A stretch of 64,000 nt of DNA, from positions 1 to 64,000 of the forward strand of contig MCFE01000415.1 of assembly GCA_002104905.1 (NCBI GenBank), given 5' to 3'. A program made the position numbers and the translations under genes. The notes beneath the pieces were generated by a model. It was given only the letters and a program-made list of their open reading frames with translations. It did not search any database and was not told the origin of the DNA. The DNA is from Basidiobolus meristosporus CBS 931.73 (lineage: Eukaryota > Basidiobolomycota > Basidiobolomycetes > Basidiobolales > Basidiobolaceae). This document shows positions 1 to 9,828 of the stretch, piece by piece (the first letter of the stretch is position 1; every line of letters starts with the position of its first letter).

Positions 1-201
1 TTTCTTCACTGAGGGCAGTACTTTGCAATATGTCCCTGATGGTTGCAATTGAGGCAAAGCCCTTTCTTCCTACAATCTTCTGATGTAGAATTCTTCTGCA
101 TAGTGTCTATTTCTGTTGGCACTGCTTCTGCTTATCTTCTTTCATAGTGATTGTGGCTTCTCTGATTAGTCCATGTGGGCTTTTGAACTCCAAACATAGC
201 T
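1..201 (-). mobile_element. Ty3/Gypsy gag fragment (zinc-knuckle region)
   Basis: The stretch matches, base for base with scattered differences, the gag zinc-knuckle part of the Gypsy element at about 4682-4880, in the same minus orientation. It begins outside the window and stops abruptly after CAAACATAGCT, where unrelated transposon sequence starts. It carries no open frame of its own. It is best read as one tile of a mosaic of recombined element pieces. Confidence 0.8.
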
Positions 202-202
202 A

Positions 203-379
203 TACTGTGCATTAATAGGTATCTTGACTATTGCTATTGGAATCAAGAATGTGCTAGGAGTAAGGGGATTGAAAGAGGAAGCTGCAGACATACAACTCTG
301 CATGCAATTTGCACAGTATTGGCTGGACACATCCATTTGTGATCAAAATTTGGGAACCAAAGAGATCTTGAATGAGTTT
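203..379 (+). mobile_element. Mosaic of Harbinger-like fragments
   Basis: Bases 203-232 match the plus strand at about 7380-7408, inside the 3' end of the Harbinger-like transposase gene. Bases 233-379 match the second gene of that transposon (compare 8879-9020), but with CpG sites changed to TpG or CpA. The two pieces are not neighbours in the intact transposon, so at least two joins lie here. The open frame running from 224 to 556 crosses into Gypsy pol and is an accident of the joins, not a gene. Confidence 0.7.
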
Positions 380-566
380 CAAGTCATCAGAGAATGTCCA
401 TTTGCAACTTACCAACTAGTGGATAAACAAGGGAATATCTGGGGAGATTTAGTTCATAAAGACAGACTCAAGCTTGCAAGACTTGCTGATAATACTAAAC
501 CATCAAGATATAGGTATCACAAGAAAAGAGATTCAGGAGAACCCTCTCAACTTTAGTAGGGGAGAA
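380..566 (+). mobile_element. Ty3/Gypsy pol 3' end plus polypurine tract
   Basis: The translation matches the C-terminal end of the Gypsy polyprotein also seen at 13320-13497 (integrase tail, ending GEPSQL). After the stop comes AGTAGGGGAGAA, a purine-rich tract of the type that primes plus-strand synthesis, directly before the LTR that starts at 567. This piece therefore belongs to an element whose 3' LTR is 567-935. Confidence 0.8.
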
Positions 567-935
567 TGTTATGATCTGCCACTTGAATGTTTAAGTTAGA
601 TTAGTCTTTAGTAAAATCAATTAGTTATATGTTTAGGTTATCAGTATATCAGTATTATCTATCAAATCAGCAGCATTAGTCAGCAAATGAATCAGCAGAT
701 CCTTATAAGACAGAAATAAATATATCAAGTAGAATCTTATTGGGTGATGATGATGCAATCAAATGAGTCATCAGCCACAACCTGCATTAGGAAATACAAT
801 TAGTCAGCAATTGATCTGGCAAAATGTATATAAGGAGCTGCTGGAACCACGATAAAGATCAGCTCAAGTTTAAGTGAATACAATACTAGCTAAACTCCCT
901 ATTCCTCTACAACTCATATACCAAGACTTGTAACA
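567..935 (+). repeat. Gypsy LTR (shared, 369 bp)
   Basis: It runs from TGTTATGATCTGCC to CTTGTAACA, 369 bp, with the same ends and length as the copies at 989-1356, 5559-5927 and 13508-13876. It is preceded by pol and a polypurine tract and followed by a primer-binding-like site and the gag leader. So it sits as the 3' LTR of the fragment on its left and as the 5' LTR of the element on its right. Confidence 0.9.
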
Positions 936-984
936 TTGGTAGCAGCAATAACCAGAAGCCTCCCTCCTGAAGAAAGAAGAGACC
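936..984 (+). other. Gypsy primer-binding site and leader
   Basis: One base after the LTR the sequence reads TGGTAGCAGC, which resembles primer sites complementary to initiator methionine tRNA. The leader then continues to about 984 and matches the leader of the minus-strand element (5505-5558 in reverse). It is interrupted by the inserted element at 989; the leader and gag resume at 5928 after the ACCC duplication. Confidence 0.7.
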
Positions 985-988
985 ACCC
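985..988. repeat. Target-site duplication ACCC of the nested Gypsy copy
   Basis: ACCC at 985-988 is repeated at 5928-5931, immediately outside the two LTRs of the minus-strand element. Removing 989-5931 joins GAAGAGACCACCC to TCAAGATGTCAGAC, which is the normal leader-gag sequence of the family. This shows directly that the minus element inserted into the plus element. Confidence 0.85.
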
Positions 989-1356
989 TGTTACAAGTCT
1001 TGGTATAAGAGTTGTAGAGGAATAGGGAGTTTAGCTAGTATTGTATTCACTAAAACTTGAACTGATTTTTATTGAGGCTCCAGCAGCTCCTTATATACAT
1101 TTTGCCAGATCAATTGCTGACTAATTGTATTTTGTAATGTAGGTTGTGGCTGATGACTCATTTGATTGCATCATCATCACCCAATAAGATCCTACTTAAT
1201 ATATCTATTTCTGTCTGATAAGGATCTGCTGATTCATTTGCTGACTAATGCTACTGATTTCATAGATAATACTGATATACTGATAACCTAAACATATACT
1301 AATTGATTTGACTAAAAACTGATCTAACTTAAACATTCAAGCGGCAGATCATAACA
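989..1356 (-). repeat. 3' LTR of nested Gypsy element
   Basis: In plus coordinates the repeat starts TGTTACAAGTC and ends AGATCATAACA, the reverse complement of the LTR at 567-935. On the element's own strand it follows the purine-rich AGTAGGGGAGAA. It is one base shorter than its partner at 5559-5927. Confidence 0.92.
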
Positions 1357-1555
1357 TTCTCCCCTACTAAAGTTGAGAGGGTTCTCCTGAATCTCTTTTC
1401 TTGTGATACCAATATCTTGATGGTTCAGTATTATCAGCAAGTCTTGCATGCTTGAGTCTGTCCCTATGCACTAAGTCTTCCCGGATATTACCTTGTTTGT
1501 GCACCAGTTGGTAAGTTGCAAATGGACATTCTCTGATGATCTTGAATGGTCCTGT

Positions 1556-2650
1556 CTATTGTGGCTCAAACTTCTTCTGAGTGTTGTTTCTTAGCAATAC
1601 AAAGTTCCCAACTGTCAATGCTTCTGGTGTTATAGTCTTATCAAATCTCTGCTTCATCTTTTCTGCACTTTGAGATACTTTGGTCTGTGCCTCTTGACGT
1701 CTTTGTTCCAGTTGCTGGTGTCTACTTGGCTGACTGAGTTCATCTTCTAAGGTGTCTGTAAGCTTTGGTTGTGTGAGATCTCCTGGAATCCTTGGTTCAC
1801 ATCCATAGTCTAAGTAAAATGGTGATTGCTGGGTGGTGTTGTGTACTCTGACTCTGCATGCAAAGAGTGCTTGGTCTAAATACTCATCCCATCTACTGAC
1901 AACTCCATTTGCATACTTGGTCAGCATTTTTCCAAATAATCCATTAAACTGCTCAGTAACTCCATTAGTTCTGGGGTGATATGCCAAGGTTTTCAAGTGT
2001 CTGATCTGCTGCATTTCCAGGTAAGCCTCTAATGTCTTTGCCATAAAGTTTGCTCCTCTATCAGATAAGATCTCCACAGGGCATCCAAACTTCATCAGGA
2101 TCTCATGGTAAATGAAACTTGCAACTTCTTGTTCACTGGCTATTGGTACAGCTTTAGCAACTGGCCATTTAGTGGCATGGTCAATAGCTACTAGGATCCA
2201 ACGGTTGCATTTCCTGGTAGTTGGCAGTCTTCCAATAAAGTCAATTCCCCATCTCTCAAATGGTCTTACAGGCTCTAAAGGGACAAGTTTGGCAATTCTT
2301 TGTGGCTGGCCTTGATTGATTTGGCAGTTTGGGCATGTTTTCACTAGCTTCTCAATATCTTGTTTCATTCTGGGCCACCATGCTCTTGCTTTCACAAGGC
2401 TAAAGGTTCCTTCAATCCCAAGATGTCCATATCCATTGTGTAGCTTATGTATTAAATCCAGGCGAGCAACATAAGGACAATAGGCAATAGGGATTCCATC
2501 AACAATTTGGTAGAGTGTTTCATCCTGTACAACAAATTTGCTGGCTTCATCACAGATTATCTTCTTGATATCTTCATCCACCTCATTAGGAATGGCTTGG
2601 TCCTCCAAGTACTTTGGTAATAGGCTAGGCCAATCTGATTCATGCACCAA
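1556..2650 (-). pseudogene. Gypsy integrase part of pol
   Basis: This frame carries the integrase zinc finger (two histidines near HNGYGHLG, cysteines in CPNC), then the catalytic core with aspartates in GIDFIGRLP and LSDRGANF and the region HPRTNGVTEQFNG that holds the catalytic glutamate. It is in the same frame as the gag-RT part and is separated from it only by one TAA. The related plus-strand copy has CAA at that site. A TAG at about 1556 replaces the TGG found in the plus copy and cuts off the last 60 or so residues. The integrase would insert the cDNA into the host chromosome. Confidence 0.85.
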
Positions 2651-2665
2651 GTTGAGTTGTGCAAC

Positions 2666-5500
2666 TTAATCTAATCTTGATAAGGCATCAGCAACCGTGT
2701 TGTTTTTTCCAGGGCAGTAGACAATCTCCAGGTCAAATTGCTGAATGTATTCACTCCATCTTGTCATTCTTCTAGAGAGTACCTTCTGAGTAAATATATA
2801 CTTGAGGGAGGCATGATCAGTCTTCACAGTGCATTTGACTCCTTCAATATAGCATCTCCAAGTCTTCAAACAGTGTATTATAGCAAGCATCTCCTTCTCA
2901 TGGACTGGATAGTTTTGTTCTGCTGAGTTTACTTTCTTGGATTCAAAGACAACAGGGTAGTCCTTTCCCTTGTGTTCTTGGCTCAGCACTCCACCAATTG
3001 CATAATCTGAAGCATCTGTGCACAGAGTGAACTCTTTTCTGAAGTCTGGTATTCTTAGGCTTGGCAGCTTAGCAAGTTCATTCTTGAGCGTCTGGAAGGC
3101 AGTCTCACAAGCTATGTCCCACTTGTAGGTATTGTCTTTCTTGAGGATATCAGTTAAAGGGGCTGCAATACTTGCAAAAGACTTGACAAATCTCCGATAA
3201 TAGGAAACCATTCCAAGGAATGATCTGAGTTCTGATATGCTATGGGGCTGCTTCAAATTATTGATTACTTCCACCTTCTTTGGGTCTAAGGTTACTCCTG
3301 TGCTAGTCACTATGTGTCCCATGTATGCAATGTGCTCCTTGAAGAATTCACACTTGGCTAGCTTGCCATATAGCTTGTTCTCTCTTAGTTTCTTCAATAC
3401 CTTTTCAATGTGCACTACGTGATCCTCTTCTGTCTTGCTGTATATCAATATGTCATCCAGGTAGATTATCACAAACTTGTCTAAGTACTCCTGAAAGACA
3501 GTCTGCATCAGCGTCATGAATGTTGCAGGGGCGTTGGTGAGGCCAAAACTCATGACTAAGTACTTGTAATGTCCATATCTGGTCCTGAATGCTGTCTTGG
3601 GGATGTCTTCTGGCTTCACCCTAATCTGGTTGTATCCTGACATGAGGTCAATCTTGCGGAAAATAGTGGCGCCATTAAGTTGGTCTAAAAGCTCATCAAT
3701 CCAAGGTATGGGGTACTTATTCTTGACGGTAACTGAGTTCAGGGCTCTGTAGTCAATGCACATCCTAAGTGTTCCATCCTTCTTCTTCACAAAAAGCACT
3801 GGTGCTCCCCAGGGTGACTTGCTGGGCCTGATGTATCCTTGCTCCAATAGCTGATCAATTTGTCTCTTCATTTCCTCCAATTCCAATGGACTCATTCTGT
3901 AAGGTGCCTTGCTCACTGGAAGGCTATCACCTGTGTCAATGGCATGATCCACGTGTCTGACTGGTGGTAGGCTTACAAGCTCATCTGGAAACACGTCTGA
4001 ATATTTCTTCAAGGGAGTCTGGACCTGCTGGGGTGCTGGGGTAGAGGAATCCTCCTGTAATACCGCCATGAGGAACATCTCGGTACCTTTTCTAAGTGCT
4101 CTACAGAACTGGGTCTTGCTAAGTTCACTTGTCTCACACACACTGGAATTGACCAAGTGGAAATCCAGCCTGGCAGGTAATAGCTCATAGGTCTTGTTGT
4201 CTTTTTGGATCTGAGTAGCATGGGTTCTCCAGTTGATTGATGGATTACAACAAAATAGCCAGGCTTTCCCAAGTACAAGGTCAAACTTGCAGTTCCCAAA
4301 TATATAAGCCTGTAGGTCTTCTTCATAGTCATTGATCTTCATTCTTACTGGCTGTGTAATACAGTTGATTATGTGAGAGTTCCCATCAGCTGTAGAGACT
4401 GAAGTTGATTTGGTAGGTTCCCAGTTGATTCCAGCTTTGAGAGCAAATTGCTCTGACATGTACTCATGCAATGCTCCTGAGTCAATCATGATCTTGGCAG
4501 GTACTCCATTGATTACTCCATTCAAGTACAATAACTTCCCTGAGTTTGAAGTCATTTGGGACAAGTATTCTTCTGTCATATGGAAGGTGAGTTCTGAGTC
4601 TTCTTCAGGCTCATCTTCCACATTACTGTGTTCATGGGACTCAATATGGCTGAAGGTTCTTGTTGGCTGGTGTCCAATTCTTTTCTGAGGGCAGTACTTT
4701 GCAATATGTCCCTGTTGGTGGCAATTGAAGCAAAGTCCTCTCTTCTTGCATTCTTCTGAGGAGGGATTCTTCTGCATAGCGTCTATTTCCATTGGTACTG
4801 CTTCTGATTGTCTTCTTTCATAATGATTATAGCCTTTCTGATTAGTCACTGTAGGCTTCCCAACTCCAAACATAGCTGAGTCATAGTCAATGGCAATCTT
4901 GATGGCTTCTTCAATAGTCTGAGGTCTTCGGTAATTGACTTCCTTGCGAGTTCTTTCTTTCAACCCATCAATAAAGTATTCAACTTGATCCAAGGGGTCC
5001 ATTCTTTCAATTTGTCCAAGTAGACATCTGTACTCATAGATGTATTCTTGCACCATTCCTTTCTGTCTGAGTGTCTTTAACTTCCTTCTTAATAGTGTCT
5101 GCTGGTGTGGAGGTTCAAAAGCATCCTGAATTTCTGACACAAACTCATCCCAGGTAGACATTGTAGAGCATCCCATCATAGTAGCTGACCTGATCTTGTT
5201 GTGGTACCACTGTAAAGCTGCATCTGCCAGGTAAGAAGCTGCATAATGCAACTTGCTCTCTGGAGCAATTCCTTTAGCTTTAAAAGCTTCTTCAATCTGA
5301 AAGAGCCAAGTTCCCAGGTTTTCATTGACTCTGCCATGGTACCGGTTGACCTTCACACTAAAGTTGCTCTTGACAGGGCTTTGCTGGCTCTGAGCCATGG
5401 TAGTCATTCCTTGTTGCTGTTGGCTGAGGATCTGGAGTAGCTGTTGCTGTTGGGCCAGGATTTGCAGCATGGCATTCATCCATTCTTGATTGTCCGACAT
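2666..5500 (-). CDS. Ty3/Gypsy gag-protease-RT-RNase H polyprotein
   Basis: A 944-residue frame. The first 230 residues are a retrotransposon gag domain with a glutamine-rich start. A CCHC zinc knuckle ([14 protein letters not shown]) lies near residues 255-270. The aspartic protease active site DSGA is near residue 338. Reverse transcriptase spans about 535-720 with the YLDD catalytic motif near 681, and RNase H follows with CTDASD near 828. The domain order protease-RT-RNase H-integrase is that of Ty3/Gypsy. The frame ends at a TAA exactly where the integrase begins; the sister copy at 12203 is open there. There is no envelope gene or chromodomain visible. Confidence 0.92.
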   Translation of the reverse strand: MSDNQEWMNAMLQILAQQQQLLQILSQQQQGMTTMAQSQQSPVKSNFSVKVNRYHGRVNENLGTWLFQIEEAFKAKGIAPESKLHYAASYLADAALQWYHNKIRSATMMGCSTMSTWDEFVSEIQDAFEPPHQQTLLRRKLKTLRQKGMVQEYIYEYRCLLGQIERMDPLDQVEYFIDGLKERTRKEVNYRRPQTIEEAIKIAIDYDSAMFGVGKPTVTNQKGYNHYERRQSEAVPMEIDAMQKNPSSEECKKRGLCFNCHQQGHIAKYCPQKRIGHQPTRTFSHIESHEHSNVEDEPEEDSELTFHMTEEYLSQMTSNSGKLLYLNGVINGVPAKIMIDSGALHEYMSEQFALKAGINWEPTKSTSVSTADGNSHIINCITQPVRMKINDYEEDLQAYIFGNCKFDLVLGKAWLFCCNPSINWRTHATQIQKDNKTYELLPARLDFHLVNSSVCETSELSKTQFCRALRKGTEMFLMAVLQEDSSTPAPQQVQTPLKKYSDVFPDELVSLPPVRHVDHAIDTGDSLPVSKAPYRMSPLELEEMKRQIDQLLEQGYIRPSKSPWGAPVLFVKKKDGTLRMCIDYRALNSVTVKNKYPIPWIDELLDQLNGATIFRKIDLMSGYNQIRVKPEDIPKTAFRTRYGHYKYLVMSFGLTNAPATFMTLMQTVFQEYLDKFVIIYLDDILIYSKTEEDHVVHIEKVLKKLRENKLYGKLAKCEFFKEHIAYMGHIVTSTGVTLDPKKVEVINNLKQPHSISELRSFLGMVSYYRRFVKSFASIAAPLTDILKKDNTYKWDIACETAFQTLKNELAKLPSLRIPDFRKEFTLCTDASDYAIGGVLSQEHKGKDYPVVFESKKVNSAEQNYPVHEKEMLAIIHCLKTWRCYIEGVKCTVKTDHASLKYIFTQKVLSRRMTRWSEYIQQFDLEIVYCPGKNNTVADALSRLD

Positions 5501-5558
5501 CTTGAGGGTGGTTTCTTCTTTCTTCAGGAGGGAGGTTTCTGGTTATTGCTGCTACCAA

Positions 5559-5927
5559 TGTTACAAGTCTTGGTATAAGAGTTGTAGAGGAATAGGGAGT
5601 TTAGCTAGTATTGTATTCACTAAAACTTGGACTGATTTTTATTGAGGTTCCAGCAGCTCCTTATATACATTTTGCCAGATCAATTTCTGACTAATTGTAT
5701 TTCCTAATGTAGGTTGTGGCTGATGACTCATTTGATTGCATCATCATCACCCAATAAGATCCTACTTAATATATCTATTTCTGTCTGATAAGGATCTGCT
5801 GATTCATTTGCTGACTAATGCTACTGATTTCATAGATAATACTGATATACTGATAACCTAAACATATAACTAATTGATTTGACTAAGAACTGATCTAACT
5901 TAAACATTCAAGCAGCAGATCATAACA
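5559..5927 (-). repeat. 5' LTR of nested Gypsy element
   Basis: The 369 bp repeat runs from TGTTACAAGTC to AGATCATAACA in plus coordinates and pairs with 989-1356. On the minus strand the gag leader starts directly after it with the same primer-site-like TGGTAGCAGC. Confidence 0.92.
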
Positions 5928-5931
5928 ACCC

Positions 5932-7138
5932 TCAAGATGTCAGACAATCAAGAATGAAAGAATGCCATGTAACAAATCCTAACCCAACAGCAGCAGTTAC
6001 TCCAGATCCTCAGCCAACAGCAACAAGGAATTACTACCATGGCTCAGAGCCAGCAAAGCCCTGTCAAGAGCAACTTTAGTGTGAAGGTCAACCGGTACCA
6101 TGGCAGAGTCAATGAAAACCTGGGAACTTGGATCTTTCAGATCAAAGAAGCTTTTAAGGCTCAAGGAATTGCTCCAGAATGCAAGTTACATTATGCAGCC
6201 TCTTACCTGGCAGACGCAGCTTTGCAGTGGTACCACAACAAGATCAGGTCAGCCATCATGATGGGATGCTCTACAATCCCTACCTGGGATGAGTTTGCGT
6301 CAGAAATTCAGGATGCTTTTGAACCTCCACACCAGCAGACACTAATAAGAAGGATGCTAAAGACACTCAGACAGAAAGGAATGGTTCAAGGATACATCTA
6401 CAAGTACTGATGTCTACTTGGACAACTTGAAAGAATGAACCCCTTGGATCAAGTTGAATACTTTATTGATGGGTTGAAAGAAAGAACTTGCAAGGAAGTC
6501 AATTACCAAAGACCTCAGACTATTGAAGAAGCCATCAAGATTGCTATTGACCATGACACAGCTATGTTTGGAGCTGGGAAGCCTACAGAGACTAATCAGA
6601 AAGGTTATAATCATTATGAAAGAAGACAGTCAGAAGCAGTACCAATGGATATAGATGCTGTGCAGAAGAACCCCACCTCAGAAGAATGCAGGAAGAAAGG
6701 ACTTTGTTTCAGTTGCCACCAGCAAGGACACATCTCAAAGTACTACCCCCAGAGAAGAAATGGATACCAGCCAGCAAGAACCTTCAACCATATTGAGTCC
6801 CATGAACACAGTAATGTGGAGGATGAGCTTGAAGAAGACTTGGAACTCACCTTCCAGGTGACAGAAGAGTACTTGTCCCAAATGACCTCAAACTCAGGGA
6901 AGTTATTGTACTTAAATGGAGTAATCAATGGAGTACCTGCCAAAATCATGATTGACTCAGGAGCATTGCATGAGTACATGTCAGAGCAATTTGCTCTCAA
7001 AGCTGGAATCAACTGGGAACCTACCAAATCAACTTCAGTCTCTACAGCTGATGGGAACTCTCACATAATCAACTGTATTACACAGCCAGTAAGAATGAAG
7101 ATCAATGACTATGAAGAAGACCTACAGGCTTATATATT
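5932..7138 (+). pseudogene. Gypsy gag-protease, interrupted plus-strand copy
   Basis: This continues the plus-strand element after the nested insertion. The gag start at 5938 hits a stop at codon 7 (TGA where the sister copy has TGG), and a second TGA lies at about 6408. Downstream the CCHC knuckle is damaged: the last cysteine position reads YYP instead of YCP. The protease DSGA motif is still present near 6956-6967. The coding sequence is cut at 7138 by the DNA transposon and resumes at 10572. Several of the changes are C-to-T or G-to-A. Confidence 0.9.
7136..7138. repeat. Target-site duplication ATT of the DNA transposon
   Basis: ATT at 7136-7138 is repeated at 10572-10574. Joining GCTTATATATT to TGGGAACTGC restores exactly the sequence of the uninterrupted sister Gypsy copy at 4293-4313. 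A 3-bp duplication fits the PIF/Harbinger superfamily, although the usual target there is TWA. Confidence 0.85.
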
Positions 7139-7230
7139 AGACTTGTTCCGATGGATAGTGCCACATAGTGCCAGCCTGTTTATGGTGCCGGATCAATCTG
7201 GCACTCTACGGCACTATCTGGCACTATAAT
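7139..7230. promoter_or_regulatory. Left subterminal repeat block of the DNA transposon
   Basis: After the terminal repeat there are short repeated motifs: AGTGCCA at 7157 and 7167, GTGCCG at 7185, then the inverted form GGCACT at 7200, 7210 and 7220. The right arm carries related ATTGTGCC and ATAGTG motifs (10425-10560). Such subterminal arrays are typical binding sites for transposon-encoded DNA-binding proteins; that role is inference here. Confidence 0.5.
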
Positions 7231-7321
7231 TTCTACTATGATGCCAGTGGTATGATACAGTTACCGGTAATTTTACTCAAACTTACTTATGTTGCTCAGA
7301 ATAGTGCTTTCATTGCTTTAT

Positions 7322-8206
7322 TTACTCTTCATAATGCTCCAGACACATTTCTCTCAGTGGATGTCTTCTTGTATGAACACACTGTGCATTAATAAGTATC
7401 TTAACTATTTCACCTATTCTGCTGTTTTCACCTATACATGACTTTCCTCTATATTTACCTGCCAATATGCTGAATCTCTTCAGATATCCAAATGTGTGCC
7501 CTACCCTTACTCTGAAATGATTAAATATCTCATTGTAGAGCTTCTGCTTCCTGCTAAGCACACCATTCCTTGGCTTCCTATAAGCTGTAATACATCCTAA
7601 TATGTGACAATCCTCTGCTATATAGGCTAAGTCTGCCATACATTTCTCCCCTCTACTGAATTCTGGATGATTCTCTACCCAGAGTGCTTTGTCATGCCTA
7701 CTTCCAGCAAATGGCCCACTAAACCAGATGATGTTACCCTCAATGTCAGACAGTGCTTGAAACTTCACACAGTGTGCCTTGTACTTGCCAGAATAAAAGT
7801 GCCTCTGCCCTCTAGAAGGTCTGTTAATCCTCACTGGGAAGGTATCCAAAATACTCCTGATATGGAACCTGTTGCTGAACACTCTGGGATATGGAAGTCT
7901 ATTGAAGCTTCTGAACCTAGTATTCCAAGCTTGCTCTAAGTCATTCATACCCTCTGCAAGGTGGTTCTCCATTGCTGTCAACTGGGAATGAAAGCTTCTA
8001 GGACTTTTGTTGCCATGGATGGTGGGATGAAACCTTGTAGGGCAATAGTTCTTGTAATAGCAGAGAAGCTTAACAAGGGATCTCCTTGAGTAGATTGGGG
8101 TTGATGGTCCACAGTACTTGGAATAGATCTCCTCTAGTGTGTCAAAAGGAAATCCAGTGGTAGTGATGGGATTGATGAGAAAAGACCATTCAGATGAGTA
8201 AGTCAT
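7322..8206 (-). CDS. DDE_Tnp_4 (Harbinger-type) transposase
   Basis: A 294-residue frame. The N-terminal half is a helix-rich region. The catalytic core shows the first aspartate in LSDIEGNIIWFSGPFAGSRH and the second in CMADLAYIAED. The third acidic residue normally sits in a motif of the form VExxFGxLKxRF; here the segment reads VRVGHTFGYLKRF, with glycine where glutamate is expected. If the alignment is right the enzyme is catalytically dead. The start at 8206 lies between the transposase and the divergent second gene. A truncated sister copy lies at 17751-18272 and does not reach this motif, so it cannot tell which form is ancestral. Confidence 0.82.
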   Translation of the reverse strand: MTYSSEWSFLINPITTTGFPFDTLEEIYSKYCGPSTPIYSRRSLVKLLCYYKNYCPTRFHPTIHGNKSPRSFHSQLTAMENHLAEGMNDLEQAWNTRFRSFNRLPYPRVFSNRFHIRSILDTFPVRINRPSRGQRHFYSGKYKAHCVKFQALSDIEGNIIWFSGPFAGSRHDKALWVENHPEFSRGEKCMADLAYIAEDCHILGCITAYRKPRNGVLSRKQKLYNEIFNHFRVRVGHTFGYLKRFSILAGKYRGKSCIGENSRIGEIVKILINAQCVHTRRHPLREMCLEHYEE

Positions 8207-8565
8207 ATTAAAATTGATGGATGATTGTATGGAGGTGGTTTAAATTGATTTGGCGCGATCCACGTTATTTATCTGATTTTTAATACATTATGGTTAAATC
8301 TCCATCAATTGCCATGTATCCCATCATTATGTTGCAAAAATCATCCGCAAACAATGCCTTGGTACTTTTATTGATGCTTTAATCATAGGTCTATAATCAA
8401 ATAGGAAATCTGCAATTGATGTGATCTGATCCGTTTCAATGCAATCCAAGATGCATCATGTATAATATATGGAAAATTCAACAATCACATTAGTTTTCAT
8501 ATATATTTCATATAAGACCAGGTTGATGCCAATACACTGCTGTATAAGTATCCAAATCCATTGCT

Positions 8566-9828
8566 ATGGTCCACATACCAAGCCTCAACTCATCTTTAGT
8601 ACAACCCAGACAAAACCCATCCCCCAGCTCACAGGCGCGGCCCAGACCGGAGAAGTCAATGTTGGATCCGTTCAAGTTCTTGCCAAATGATTTTAGTATG
8701 GCCCAAGTGTCTATGATGAGCCTTCATACAGATATTTGGGCACTACTGATTAATCTAACAGAACTAGATACCTCAGAGAGTCAACAAAGATGGAAGAATT
8801 TGAGTAGAAAGCTGTGGCATGAGTTCTACATCAAGATGCCAGCCAATGTATGTAAAAAGATATATAACAAGACAAGTATGGAAATCAAGAATGAGCTGAG
8901 AGTGAGGGGATTTGATGAAGAAGCCGCGCAGGAACAATTTTGCGCGCAATTTGCACAATATGGGCCGGACGCATCCATTTGTGTCTCAACTTTGGGAACC
9001 AAAGAGATTTTGAATGAGTCTTTGCCTCAAATGACTAATGTACTACGTGATATATTAGTAGAGCTAAGTGGCTTTTAAGAGCAATATACACAGGACTCAT
9101 CCAGGCAACAGCTCCAAAGTATCAGACAGAGGGTAAGTGAATACCTTGAGGAATCATATGGTGAGCTTCAGGAGGAAGAATACAGACCGCAAGCAACATC
9201 ATCCAGATTGCGCCAGCATGCCTCGCTGGATTCCCTACCATCTCTTGCAACCACAGCACGCCAGCGCACGTCAGTCCAGACCATGCCAACACCCTTTACC
9301 AGAATGCCCCGCGTCAAGTCAATGCGCATTGAGTCAACGTGCGTCGGGTCAATGCGCGCACTTCAGAGCAAAACTACAAGAACTTGCCAAACTGCTCATT
9401 TAGACACAAGTCCATTGGAGCGGTCCAAGTTGCGTCAACATGCGGCATCACATCAAACTCAGCCAAGGGCCATCTCAACGCATCAAGGCGCGCCTGCGTG
9501 TGCCGTTTTGCCTGACCATCAGCAAGTTACTTCTGGTGAACTGACTGATGATGACCAACATGAAGTGCCTCAACCACCGGAGCCCTTGGCAAGTAAAAGA
9601 ACGCGTCAGCGCATGGCACTACAGGCCGGTTCAGTTGGTTCAGTTGGAGCAATTCAGCGCAGCCAAGCTGCAGCATTGCACTCATCAACTAGGAGGCAAA
9701 ATACCGACTACAAATACACAAGTAGCCAAGATGATAGTCAGCCAGGAAGTAGTATAGGTGTGCAAAGTGAGTCACTACCAAATGCTTCAGTAGTAATCCC
9801 TGTGAGAAAAAAACCCAGGAGAAGATGA
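8566..9828 (+). pseudogene. Second Harbinger gene, putative DNA-binding accessory protein
   Basis: Two blocks in the same frame (8566-9078 and 9079-9828) are separated by one TAA at 9076-9078; the sister copy on the minus strand (16144-17391) has CAA there. The joined product would be about 420 residues. The N-terminal third includes QQRWKNLSRKLWHEF, which looks like a Myb/SANT or trihelix-type segment, as expected for Harbinger ORF2 proteins that help transposase reach the DNA. The C-terminal part is low-complexity, rich in Ser, Thr, Gln and Arg, and ends in the basic KKPRRR, a plausible nuclear signal. I do not recognise a precise family. Confidence 0.6.

Larger units (their letters stand above)
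989..5927 (-). mobile_element. Full-length Ty3/Gypsy LTR retrotransposon, nested
   Basis: The element is 4.94 kb and complete: 5' LTR 5559-5927, leader, one long gag-pol frame from 5500 down to about 1373, polypurine tract near 1357-1370, and 3' LTR 989-1356. The LTRs differ by roughly eight positions by eye out of 369, so the insertion is not brand new. The gag-pol frame has two nonsense codons: TAA between RNase H and integrase (2663-2665) and TAG near the integrase end (about 1556). It is therefore probably inactive by itself but nearly whole. Confidence 0.92.

Noticed and set aside
224-556. 110-codon frame at the left end
   Set aside because: It crosses the joins of three transposon pieces, so it is a chance fusion.
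989-5927. Endogenous retrovirus with envelope gene
   Set aside because: There is no third gene between integrase and the 3' LTR; domain order and size are those of a fungal Ty3/Gypsy retrotransposon.
7168-7392. 74-codon plus-strand frame
   Set aside because: Lies across the subterminal repeats and antisense to the transposase end.
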